From: a virus
Length of the DNA stretch: 52,143 nt
IMG/VR virus record: IMGVR_UViG_3300032220_000084
Location: 1-52,143 of that record
Reading direction: 5' to 3' (one strand)
Part shown: in pieces, positions 42,341-49,152 of the stretch
How positions within the stretch are numbered: the stretch's first letter is position 1
Layout of the letters: every line of letters starts with the position of its first letter
Program-made: the position numbers and the translations under genes
Notes under the pieces: generated by a model
Seen by the model: only the letters and a program-made list of their open reading frames with translations
Database searches by the model: none
What the model was told of the DNA's origin: nothing

Positions 42341-42741
42341 GCTTTAAATTCCTCGTTGATGTTTAATAAGATCTGTGATGCTTCGGGGTTAGTCTTCAGC
42401 TCGGCGCGAGATAAAACGCCCAACTCAGAACGTAACCACTCGGTTGCCGCTTTTGTATTTGCTTCGGGAATAAAACCTAAGCTGACAAGCCAGTCGTGAA
42501 ACCTCGTGTCTGCGCTTAGGATTCCTGCAAGCTGAACAATGTCGCGGGGTAGATCTTGATCCCTGTTCATTGGCTTTTCTTCGCCGTTCAATCGCACCAT
42601 GACAACCTGATACCTAGCCCCAACGAAATCCCGCAGGATCTCGTCAGGTACCTCGTCAGGATGCAGGGAAAGGGTAAGTACATACCCCGTCTTGTCCTGC
42701 TTCATAGCCATCTTCACGGCTTCAAATTGACTGGTTTTCAT
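42322..42741 (-). CDS. Conserved early protein, function unknown
   Basis: A 139-residue protein with FEAVKMAMKQDKTGYVLTLS, LHPDEVPDEILRDFVGARY and a C-terminal helical part. Its family often sits in phage recombination modules next to ERF and SSB genes, as here. No catalytic motif is visible. Confidence 0.8.
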   Translation of the reverse strand: MKTSQFEAVKMAMKQDKTGYVLTLSLHPDEVPDEILRDFVGARYQVVMVRLNGEEKPMNRDQDLPRDIVQLAGILSADTRFHDWLVSLGFIPEANTKAATEWLRSELGVLSRAELKTNPEASQILLNINEEFKAWKRNG

Positions 42742-42744
42742 GGT

Positions 42745-43218
42745 CTATTCGTAAATTGCTTTGTTGTGCCTGTGCCAGTCTTTGTGACAGGATTCACATA
42801 GCCATCTAACGTCCAGTGGTTTTGTATAGTCATCGTGATGTGCCTCTACTTTCTTTGTTGATTTACAAATTGAACATACTGTTTCTGCCTTTAGCTTCCC
42901 ATCTCGTATGTAGTTTCTTGTTATGACATGAGCTGCATGTTTCATTGGAAACTTTTCTCGATACGAATCCATTGCTTTTTTCTTTGCTCTTTTACCCGCC
43001 CCAGTTTTTGAGTAATCCTTTCTTGCCTGAACTCGGTGCGGCTCGTTTGCTCGCGCCTTGTCGTAGGCTTGAATCTTTTCAAGATTGACCTCTCTGTGTT
43101 TTTTAATCCTACATTTCACGCACTGAATGCACTTGTTAAGGTGACCATCTGCCATCGCTTCGTGTTTATAGAACTCCAAAAGAGGCTTCTCTGTGTTGCA
43201 CTCTCGACATATCTTCAT
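42745..43218 (-). CDS. HNH homing-type endonuclease
   Basis: A 157-residue protein. N-terminal Zn knuckle (ICRECNTEKPLLEFYKH ... CIQCVKC), a basic middle, then an HNH core: VCSICKSTKKVEAHHDD and LCESCHKDWHRHN. Free-standing nucleases of this form often behave as mobile elements that insert between phage genes; here it separates the SSB-like gene from the 139-residue gene. GGAG lies before the ATG. Confidence 0.85.
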   Translation of the reverse strand: MKICRECNTEKPLLEFYKHEAMADGHLNKCIQCVKCRIKKHREVNLEKIQAYDKARANEPHRVQARKDYSKTGAGKRAKKKAMDSYREKFPMKHAAHVITRNYIRDGKLKAETVCSICKSTKKVEAHHDDYTKPLDVRWLCESCHKDWHRHNKAIYE

Positions 43219-43249
43219 AGTTAATCTCCAGAAAGGTATGCCTCAAGTA

Positions 43250-43267
43250 TACCATTCTAAAATGGTA
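43250..43267. other. Palindrome at the SSB-like gene stop
   Basis: TACCATT-CTAA-AATGGTA, 7-bp stem with a 4-nt loop, spanning the stop of the SSB-like gene. No U-run follows on either strand. It lies in the gap before the inserted HNH gene. Confidence 0.4.
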
Positions 43268-43562
43268 CATCATCCGAATCAATCGCATCAACCTTCTTAG
43301 GTGCTGGCTTGGCTGCTGGCACATAAGGGTTGTCCTTTGGCTTGGGCTTGTAGTTGTTCCATGACATACGCAGCCATTCGCCATACTGACCAGTCATTTT
43401 CCAAGCGCCAAGCTTGATAACGATGTCGTCCAAGTCATGCTCTTCAAGTAACTGCTTGAGGGCGGAACGATCCATTGTCAGTTCGCCCACCATGTCAGGC
43501 TTTGCTGGTGTGTCCTTGTACTTGTTTGTGGAAAGCTTTCCACTATTCGGGTATTGCGCCAT
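43257..43562 (-). CDS. Putative single-strand DNA-binding protein
   Basis: A 101-residue protein with MAQYPNSGKLSTNKYKDTPA, VIKLGAWKMTGQYGEWLRMS, a Lys/Pro-rich linker, and an acidic C-terminus DSDDVPF. The last resembles the DDDIPF tip of bacterial SSB that recruits partner proteins. With ERF and an exonuclease upstream, an SSB role is likely although an OB fold cannot be shown by eye. Confidence 0.65.
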   Translation of the reverse strand: MAQYPNSGKLSTNKYKDTPAKPDMVGELTMDRSALKQLLEEHDLDDIVIKLGAWKMTGQYGEWLRMSWNNYKPKPKDNPYVPAAKPAPKKVDAIDSDDVPF

Positions 43563-44232
43563 TGTCTTTCTCCTTTAAACGATCTTTGTAAAGTTTGAAT
43601 GAAGCCAATACAGCTTTGTACTGGTCTTCGTCTGCCTCTTTGAGCTTGTCAAAGATGTTGCGGTTGACCTTGAAGATGTTGGTTACATCGCTCTCTGTCT
43701 GTGCAACATTAAGCTGGATGCTGGTAGCTTGCATTACAAGAGTTACCCACTCTTCTGTAGTGCAGCCTTCTTTTGCTGTGAGTTTGAGCTGCCAAGGAAG
43801 TTCTTTGCCCTCAATCTTTGCTGGCGGTTTTGTTACCACCTTCACTGGTTCGGACTTGACTTCTTGCTTCTCTGCATCCACCGTGTCGGACTCGACTATC
43901 TCCATCGCCATCAACCACAAGTACCTCCGAAGATAAGTATGGGTACTGCCCAGCAACTGAATGGGCTGACCCTTGGCGGCTTCTGCGTAAACGATAGGCG
44001 TAGAGAATTCAATCTTGCCATCGCTCTCTGCGTCATAGATGGTTAGAGTTGCTGTCTCTCCAAACGTCACCACACCACACAATCCAACTGCGTCAAACAG
44101 TTTGTGAACTGTAGGAATGAAGTCGCCTAATTCGTAGTAGAACCAGCCGCCATAGGAGTTATGGCCTGTTTTCTTGAGGTTGGCTTTTGAAAGCTCATGC
44201 CTCGCTCCTTGCAGTTTTTTATAGACTGTCAT
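43543..44232 (-). CDS. erf: ERF-family single-strand annealing protein
   Basis: A 229-residue protein with the ERF core at about 1-115: HNSYGGWFYYELGDFIP, VGLCGVVTFGETATLTI, PIQLLGSTHTYLRRYLWLMA. ERF proteins anneal complementary strands for phage recombination and genome circularisation. The C-terminal half is charged and helical. Downstream lies the SSB-like gene (20-nt overlap); upstream a PD-(D/E)XK exonuclease gene overlaps by 14 nt. Confidence 0.88.
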   Translation of the reverse strand: MTVYKKLQGARHELSKANLKKTGHNSYGGWFYYELGDFIPTVHKLFDAVGLCGVVTFGETATLTIYDAESDGKIEFSTPIVYAEAAKGQPIQLLGSTHTYLRRYLWLMAMEIVESDTVDAEKQEVKSEPVKVVTKPPAKIEGKELPWQLKLTAKEGCTTEEWVTLVMQATSIQLNVAQTESDVTNIFKVNRNIFDKLKEADEDQYKAVLASFKLYKDRLKEKDNGAIPE

Positions 44233-45097
44233 GTTGATCCTTGAGATATTTTTGGTATTGAGTACAGAAGCTACTGACTTGGCAATACTTATCGCAGCGT
44301 GTGCGCTCGCCCTGTCTAACTTCTATTGCGTAGCCTTTGAGCTGGCTTAAAGCTTCTTGCGCATCCTCAAGTGTCTTGTGGACACTCTTTGCGCGTACAC
44401 CATCAATCTTCTTGACGGCATAGGTTGTTTGCTTCTCCCACATTTCTTCAGGTGTACATTCGGACATCTCTCCTTCTGTCTCGCTGTCGAAATATGCTTC
44501 GCTGTGCAAGTGGATGCGATCTTTGATGTACGCCTCACGTTTCTCCATAGGCCACAGAGGAATGTCAATCGTGGCAATAGGAGAAGAGGGGTAGCCTTCT
44601 TTGACCACATCCCTTGCCGCCCAGTCACGCACAATGGCAATGATCTTAAGCTTCTTGATTGGCTTCTTCTTTACCTTCTCAACTAGCCATGCGTAAATGT
44701 TTAGCTGGTTGTGCCAGTCTTGTTTCTCATTCATCACTGACCATGCGCCTGTGACTTTGTAGTCAGAGATGATGATTCCATCCTCTTCAACTTCTTGTAA
44801 GTCAATCGCGCCACTAAGTTTCCATCCATCAAACTCAGTAAAGATTCGCTCTTCAACAACGTGATGCGCATCTTTGCCATGTTCTAGGATGTTGTGAACG
44901 GCGGAGCCAAACAGCGCCCATACCATCTCACTGGCATCAGTCTCAATCTCATCCCAATGCTTACGCTTGAGCTGAACTATCCGAGGACTGTTGAGCAGCT
45001 CCGTCACTGATATGTTTGCCTTCCCCTTGGTGTAGGTCGGGCGGTGTATCACATTGACGAATGTCTGCGGCAGGTTGTACTTGTTTGTTAGTTTCAT
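44219..45097 (-). CDS. PD-(D/E)XK exonuclease (RecB/Cas4-like)
   Basis: A 292-residue protein. GSAVHNILEHG (His 68), SGAIDL (Asp 99) and IISDYKVTG (Asp 112, Lys 114) form the PD-(D/E)XK site. Three late cysteines (268, 272, 278, C-x3-C-x5-C) resemble the Fe-S end of Cas4/AddB-type nucleases, but I see no N-terminal partner cysteine. Paired with ERF it probably resects ends for annealing. The start MKLTNKYNLPQTFVN is typical of the family. Confidence 0.82.
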   Translation of the reverse strand: MKLTNKYNLPQTFVNVIHRPTYTKGKANISVTELLNSPRIVQLKRKHWDEIETDASEMVWALFGSAVHNILEHGKDAHHVVEERIFTEFDGWKLSGAIDLQEVEEDGIIISDYKVTGAWSVMNEKQDWHNQLNIYAWLVEKVKKKPIKKLKIIAIVRDWAARDVVKEGYPSSPIATIDIPLWPMEKREAYIKDRIHLHSEAYFDSETEGEMSECTPEEMWEKQTTYAVKKIDGVRAKSVHKTLEDAQEALSQLKGYAIEVRQGERTRCDKYCQVSSFCTQYQKYLKDQHDSL

Positions 45098-45206
45098 AGG
45101 TAAAGGTTCCGTACTTGTTTAGATTTCTTCGCATCTCTTCTTCTTTAAACTCTTTGTCTGATAGGTAGTTCTGATACTGCCCATCAATCCAATCGTCATG
45201 ATTCAT
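44961..45206 (-). CDS. Small protein overlapping the exonuclease gene
   Basis: An 81-residue frame: MNHDDWIDGQYQNYLSDKEF, KEEEMRRNLNKYGTFTYETN, then a low-complexity tail coded in the region that overlaps the exonuclease gene out of frame (137 nt). The first part looks real and has AGGTG before the ATG. The long overlap is odd; the true protein may be only the first 36 residues or so with a past frameshift. Confidence 0.45.
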   Translation of the reverse strand: MNHDDWIDGQYQNYLSDKEFKEEEMRRNLNKYGTFTYETNKQVQPAADIRQCDTPPDLHQGEGKHISDGAAQQSSDSSAQA

Positions 45207-45447
45207 CTTTGTCACCTAAAACTTCCATGTCCGTAAGAAACTCGGTTGCATCATCATAAAAATTGCCACAATGCTCAAGATACTTTTCTCTTTTTACCTC
45301 GTGCAACTGTGCGCAAACCGAACTTCCAATCGCAAAGACTGAAAAAATTAGTGTCGGGTCTTCGCCTTCATTTTCAAATTCTGTCAAAATCTCCATAGCT
45401 AATCTTGCTGCGCGAGTAGCTTGCTCTCCATCCGAATAATCTGTCAT
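45196..45447 (-). CDS. First gene of the leftward operon
   Basis: An 83-residue acidic protein (MTDYSDGEQATRAARLAMEI ...). No known family. A perfect AGGAGG ribosome site precedes the ATG, and a strong promoter lies 34 nt upstream (45481-45509). It probably is expressed early and well. Confidence 0.8.
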   Translation of the reverse strand: MTDYSDGEQATRAARLAMEILTEFENEGEDPTLIFSVFAIGSSVCAQLHEVKREKYLEHCGNFYDDATEFLTDMEVLGDKDES

Positions 45448-45480
45448 TTATCTATCCTCCTGTCTGTTGATTGGCATTGT

Positions 45481-45509
45481 AATGTACCTGATGAATTGTG
45501 TGGTGTCAA
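45481..45509 (-). promoter_or_regulatory. Sigma70-type promoter for the leftward operon
   Basis: On the minus strand TTGACA (45509-45504), a 17-nt spacer and TACATT (45486-45481). It points to the AGGAGG and ATG at 45447. AATGTACC here and GGTACATT at 45526-45533 form an inverted repeat around the divergent region. Confidence 0.75.
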
Positions 45510-45524
45510 GCGGTATGTTATAAC
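45496..45524 (+). promoter_or_regulatory. Candidate rightward promoter
   Basis: TTGTGT (45496-45501), 17-nt spacer, TATAAC (45519-45524). The -35 is weak, the -10 good. It overlaps the leftward promoter, and the palindrome at 45544 would fall about 13 nt into the transcript. Confidence 0.45.
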
Positions 45525-45543
45525 TGGTACATTATTTAAACTC

Positions 45544-45557
45544 TGGAAACGTTACCA
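45544..45557. promoter_or_regulatory. Palindrome copy at the rightward gene start
   Basis: Perfect TGGAAACGTTACCA ending 2 nt before the ATG at 45560 and downstream of the candidate rightward promoter, a natural operator position. Confidence 0.7.
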
Positions 45558-45559
45558 CT

Positions 45560-46312
45560 ATGAATCCTCCTTTAATGTCTGTGATGATGATTGCCTACAA
45601 CAATGTCCAGTTCTTAAAAGCTGCTGTGGATAGCGTGATTGCGCAGACTTATCCGCATTGGGAGCTGGTCATTAATGATGACTGTTCGACTGATGGGACT
45701 TACGAGCTGGCGCAGAAGCTTGCTGAAAAAGATGAGCGCATTAGGGTTTATCAGAATGAACGTAACCTAAAGACGCCGGGCAACAGAGCTGCTGCCATGA
45801 AGCATATCAAGGGTGATTTTGTGGGTCATTTGGACGCAGACGATATGCTTTATCCCCACGCTTTGGCTGCACAGTTGCAGTTTCTCCTTAAGAATCAAGA
45901 TGTTGCGTTGGTTTATTCCGACAATTCTGAGATGGGCGTGGATGGTAACGTTACCGCTTATACGGCCTCAAGGAACTATGAGACTAATTTGGCTTGGTTT
46001 GGTTGGAAACATTTTGGTGTTTACCGAATGTCTGTGTATCGTGAGATTGAGGGATATAACACCAAGTTAACTCAGGGTTGTGAAGATGGAGATTTGTTCA
46101 TGCAGATAGCCGAGAAGTACAAGTTTGCTAGAAACCCAAATGTTCTGTACTACTACCGATCACACTCAACGAACAACAGCCCCAAGAACTACCAGTGTGA
46201 TACCTGTCCTGATCGGCCTGTGTGTAACTACATCAGGGTGTGGACAAAACACGCAAACTATGACATTCATACCATGAAACCAATTGAGGTAGCCGATGCG
46301 CCGAGCGAATAG
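45560..46312 (+). CDS. Family 2 glycosyltransferase
   Basis: A 250-residue protein with VMMIAYNNVQFLKAAVDSVI, VINDDCSTDGT, the DXD motif in HLDADDMLY (92-95) and EDGDLFMQIAEKYKF, all standard for GT2 inverting transferases. A C-terminal CDTCPDRPVC cluster may bind Zn. No ribosome site is obvious; only GGAAA in the palindrome precedes the ATG. It may modify DNA bases, virion proteins or host surface. A second palindrome copy lies at 45943. Confidence 0.88.
   Translation: MNPPLMSVMMIAYNNVQFLKAAVDSVIAQTYPHWELVINDDCSTDGTYELAQKLAEKDERIRVYQNERNLKTPGNRAAAMKHIKGDFVGHLDADDMLYPHALAAQLQFLLKNQDVALVYSDNSEMGVDGNVTAYTASRNYETNLAWFGWKHFGVYRMSVYREIEGYNTKLTQGCEDGDLFMQIAEKYKFARNPNVLYYYRSHSTNNSPKNYQCDTCPDRPVCNYIRVWTKHANYDIHTMKPIEVADAPSE
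45943..45956. repeat. Dispersed palindrome copy (TGGTAACGTTACCG)
   Basis: The 12-bp core GGTAACGTTACC is a perfect palindrome. Read as DGNVTA; 399 bp after the operator-position copy. Confidence 0.6.
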
Positions 46313-46583
46313 AGTAGACGCAAATCAGGATCAGATTGTTGAAACCCTACGGGCTTGCGGGGCGTATGTACGGGTGGTAACAATGGGTGATGGAGTGCCT
46401 GATCTGCTGGTTGGGTACAGGGGATATACCCTACTCTTAGAAGTTAAGGATGGCAGGAAACCTCCTTCTGCACGGGAGTTAACGCCAGCGGAGGCCAAGT
46501 TCTTTAAAGAGTGGACAGGCGGAATGTTGGCTGTGGTCAACAATGTGGAAGAGGCTTTAGATATTTTGAAAAAGTGTGTATGA
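46296..46583 (+). CDS. VRR-NUC-type nuclease
   Basis: A 95-residue protein with the PD-(D/E)XK nuclease order MGDGVPDLLVGYRG (Asp 36) and TLLLEVKDG (Glu 49, Lys 51), and the typical LTPAEAKFFKEWTGGMLAVV ending. These small VRR-NUC-like enzymes may process branched DNA. It overlaps the glycosyltransferase gene by 17 nt. A terminator follows. Confidence 0.82.
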   Translation: MRRANRVDANQDQIVETLRACGAYVRVVTMGDGVPDLLVGYRGYTLLLEVKDGRKPPSARELTPAEAKFFKEWTGGMLAVVNNVEEALDILKKCV

Positions 46584-46636
46584 TAGTGTCGTGGTAAGCA
46601 GTTGCCACTGTTGATTGATTTCATTGTTGGTTCTTT

Positions 46637-46664
46637 GTGGGGTCTGTATGACCCCACTTTTTTT
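46637..46664 (+). terminator. Rho-independent terminator
   Basis: Perfect stem GTGGGGT / ACCCCAC, 7-nt loop, then TTTTTTT. It ends the rightward transcript with the glycosyltransferase and nuclease. Confidence 0.92.
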
Positions 46665-46669
46665 GCCTA

Positions 46670-46698
46670 TTGACAAGCACAAATAAATCTTATAGAGT
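46670..46698 (+). promoter_or_regulatory. Sigma70-type promoter of the non-coding region
   Basis: TTGACA (46670-46675), 17-nt spacer, TAGAGT (46693-46698). It starts 6 nt after the terminator T-run and points into a gene-free region, giving a predicted start near 46705. Confidence 0.65.
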
Positions 46699-46704
46699 CC
46701 TATC

Positions 46705-46823
46705 TGTTGTCGTCGAAAGCAACAAGATTGAAGGCCGTTTACACATGCGTTCCGCTTTACCTAATGCACGGTAGTTGTATTAGTTAAGGTTTCGACCGGA
46801 CGCAGTTGTAAGCGGCTTTTTTT
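46705..46823 (+). ncRNA. Candidate small RNA ending in a rod hairpin
   Basis: From the promoter, a short hairpin (TGTTG / CAACA) is followed by a long rod: GCCGTTTACA (46734-46743) with TGTAAGCGGC (46807-46816, one G-U pair), GCGTTCCG (46747-46754) with CGGACGC (46797-46803), and CTAAT (46761-46765) with ATTAG (46779-46783). TTTTTTT follows at 46817. So either a 120-nt sRNA with terminator, or the 5' domain of a longer RNA. It has no coding potential. Confidence 0.6.
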
Positions 46824-46829
46824 ATTGTT

Positions 46830-47281
46830 CATCTATCTACGGCATCCGACACAAGAGTCTATCGGGTGAGATCTCATACAAGCGGCAGGAACCGAGTATC
46901 TGTGAAGCGTCATGGCGGCAGGGAAAGGGTAGTACCGTGCGAGCAGGGTCACTACAGTTCTGGCTTGTGTTGTATTCCGGACAGAAGCCTCCCCATCCGG
47001 ACGCATAGGGATAGAGTGTTTTCGACAGTAGCTATACCAATCCGCTCTTCATTGTGGCGGTACACGGTGGCGATGATAGATATGCCTCCCAGTGGTGTGG
47101 TCAGGGAACGCTGCACGTTGAGCAGATAACACTGGGGGATAGGGTGCGGCGAACAACTTTACGCACCCCCTGATACGGCGAAACGAACGCACGACGAGTC
47201 AGGTAATGCTATGTAGGCGGCTGCGGCTGCCGATAGGCATAGCTTTCCCGAAAAAAGCTCACTCACTTCCTCGGAGTCAAC
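46830..47281 (+). ncRNA. Gene-free structured region, candidate large RNA
   Basis: About 450 nt without a credible gene. Perfect or near-perfect hairpins: TCCGGA (46976-46981) with TCCGGA (46996-47001); CTCCCAGTG (47086-47094) with CACTGGGGG (47130-47138); GGGTGCG (47142-47148) with CGCACCC (47162-47168); GCTATG (47208-47213) with CATAGC (47238-47243). GC is locally high compared with neighbours. It ends at the CGGAG ribosome site of an HNH gene. It could be a large phage RNA, or a DNA site such as an origin; the sequence does not decide. Confidence 0.5.
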
Positions 47282-47809
47282 ATGAAGATTAATGGCACAA
47301 CAATCAAATCAACGTACTTCACACGCTACTGCAAGAGCAGATTAGGTTACGCATCCAAGGAAAATGTGAAGCTGTACGATCTTGTTTGCATGGCTCTTGA
47401 GGTGGATGGGATGCCAATGCCAATGAATATAACCAGCTCTGTGTGGGTGAAAGAGAATATTGACCACATTATTGGTAGGAGCAAGTTTGAGAAGCTAAAA
47501 AGTTGCTCTGCCGTGAGGAAGATGCCAGCAAAGAAGCCAAAGCGGTCTGATGTGTATGTTGCATCAGATGCCTTCTTGTCTTCATACGAGTGGAGAAAGC
47601 TAAGAATGGAAGCGTTAATCAAGTATGGAAGAAAGTGTATGTGCTGCGGCGCGACCCCAGAAACTGGTGGAGTAATGAACGTAGACCACATAAAACCACG
47701 GAAACGTTACCCAGAACTGGCGCTTAAAATAAATAATTTGCAGATACTTTGTCATGACTGCAACCACGGCAAAGGTAATTGGAATGAAACAGATTGGAGA
47801 AATAAATAA
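47282..47809 (+). CDS. HNH endonuclease
   Basis: A 175-residue protein. The C-terminal HNH domain (about 115-170) has KCMCCGATP, VMNVDHIKPRKRYPE and LQILCHDCNHGKGN. The N-terminal 105 residues may bind DNA but match nothing I know. GAGTC near CGGAG precedes the ATG. Preceded by the structured gene-free region, it may be a homing-type element with that region. A palindrome copy lies in the HNH core (RKRYP). Confidence 0.88.
   Translation: MKINGTTIKSTYFTRYCKSRLGYASKENVKLYDLVCMALEVDGMPMPMNITSSVWVKENIDHIIGRSKFEKLKSCSAVRKMPAKKPKRSDVYVASDAFLSSYEWRKLRMEALIKYGRKCMCCGATPETGGVMNVDHIKPRKRYPELALKINNLQILCHDCNHGKGNWNETDWRNK
47699..47712. repeat. Palindrome copy (CGGAAACGTTACCC)
   Basis: Core GGAAACGTTACC intact, end bases changed. 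It is the only copy in the third reading frame (RKRYP). Confidence 0.5.
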
Positions 47810-47844
47810 ATAATTGTAGTTATTTTTTCTTTTGTGTGCTAACT

Positions 47845-47863
47845 GGTAGGTGTTTATCCTACC
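47845..47863. other. Stem-loop between HNH and small membrane gene
   Basis: GGTAGG / CCTACC, 7-nt loop. A T-rich run precedes rather than follows it, so terminator use on the plus strand is doubtful. The rest of the 110-nt gap (47810-47918) is AT-rich with a TATAGT at 47887 that may be a -10. Confidence 0.35.
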
Positions 47864-47918
47864 TGTGTGATAGATGATAAATAGTGTATAGTTGTGTAAC
47901 ATTGTTTGGAGGATTGAT

Positions 47919-48050
47919 ATGTTGGAAATGATTGCAAACATTCTTGTGATGACTGCGCTGCTGGCGCTGGGTGCTATTTTTTTTGTCTTTGTCTGCGCCA
48001 TGATTGGCTGGGCAATATTCACTACACAGAGCGGAGGCGAGGATGAATAA
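47919..48050 (+). CDS. 43-residue membrane protein
   Basis: MLEMIANILVMTALLALGAI then a second hydrophobic stretch FFVFVCAMIGWAIF and an acidic end. One long or two short membrane helices. GGAGG lies 6 nt before the ATG, so it is probably expressed. The stop overlaps the start of the next gene by 8 nt. Confidence 0.75.
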   Translation: MLEMIANILVMTALLALGAIFFVFVCAMIGWAIFTTQSGGEDE

Positions 48051-49152
48051 GCTCAAGTCATTTCTTGCGTGGCTGAAGTTATTTTGGTTTAAGCCAGCCC
48101 CTGATCCGGCTAGGGCTGAAGAGGCAAAGGAGAGCCGCCCCAAGCGCAAGTACAACAAGGAGAAGTCCAAGACCCTATCGGATCTTTTGGACAATCTAGA
48201 GTACACATTTGAGGCCATGAAGATTGACTATGACGAGATTAGCCTTATGGGTAAGAGCGAGATTGAGGGGCTGAAGAAGTTTGGCGTGTCGGTGATACCC
48301 AATGCTTTAGAGGGCGCTGCCAAAACCAGCAAGATCAATGATGGAATTGGATTGCCGTCAATCATTTTCTTAGCTCATACAGAAGGCGATAAAGGAGATA
48401 AGGACATTATGTATCCTGATTTCTTCTATGCAATCAAGCAGAAGAAGTGTCCATGGTTCGTGGCAAAAAAGTCCGGCATTATTTACAACTGCGGGTTTGG
48501 TTATCGGGATGTGGTTTCTAAGAAGACTCTTTGGGTTTCTTTCTACGCAACCATCAGTAAAGATGGAGAGGTTTTGCCAACTCACTATCTTGCTCAAAAA
48601 CCAATAATCACCCCCCAAGGCGCATACATGAAAAGGCAATGGCAGTTATCTACTTGGAAGAATTGGAACTCCAAAGAGAAAGATGAAAATTCAGTTGTCA
48701 CCAGCATGGTTGCCTATCACTTCAACCTATGGGGATCGCGCAAGTCAATGTGGTCAACCACGGTTGAGCGAGATGGAGTCCGAGCCATCTTCTATGTGGA
48801 TCACAGAGACACCAAAACCTACTTCAAGAATCGCGACAAAACGGTGACTGAAAACGGTGCTACAAAGCGCATCATTCATTTGGTTGAAGATCATGAGCGA
48901 AAGTATCAAAACGGTCGCGTTGCTTTTATTGCTGAGCACGTGCGTGGATTGAATAAATTTACATGGAACGGATTTAAGTGCAACGTTGCGTCGCCAGTCC
49001 ATCATATGGATGTTCGGAGTTTTAAGTGTGAAGGCGAAATTTTTGATGAGCAGAATGTCCCCAATGGATATGTTTCCACGGCGAAGATGGCGGAGATGTT
49101 GCACAGCAAAACAGGCACAAGGATTAAAGATCTACACAAGGAGGCGGCATGA
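48043..49152 (+). CDS. Conserved phage protein, function unknown
   Basis: A 369-residue protein. Basic N-terminus after a short hydrophobic stretch (FLAWLKLFWF), then a soluble part with SIIFLAHTEGDKGDK, FGYRDVVSKKTLWVSFYATI and a C-terminal TAKMAEMLHSKTGTRI. No motif lets me name it. ATG 48043 has GGAGG 5 nt upstream; an in-frame TTG at 48004 is less likely. Confidence 0.8.
   Translation: MNKLKSFLAWLKLFWFKPAPDPARAEEAKESRPKRKYNKEKSKTLSDLLDNLEYTFEAMKIDYDEISLMGKSEIEGLKKFGVSVIPNALEGAAKTSKINDGIGLPSIIFLAHTEGDKGDKDIMYPDFFYAIKQKKCPWFVAKKSGIIYNCGFGYRDVVSKKTLWVSFYATISKDGEVLPTHYLAQKPIITPQGAYMKRQWQLSTWKNWNSKEKDENSVVTSMVAYHFNLWGSRKSMWSTTVERDGVRAIFYVDHRDTKTYFKNRDKTVTENGATKRIIHLVEDHERKYQNGRVAFIAEHVRGLNKFTWNGFKCNVASPVHHMDVRSFKCEGEIFDEQNVPNGYVSTAKMAEMLHSKTGTRIKDLHKEAA

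Noticed and set aside
46866-47129. 87-codon open frame in the gene-free region
   Set aside because: Composition unlike neighbours, no ribosome site, no family pattern, and it runs through several perfect stem-loops; more likely chance.
46830-47281. Group I intron before the HNH gene
   Set aside because: I could not find the conserved P/Q/R/S core elements or a split gene around it.
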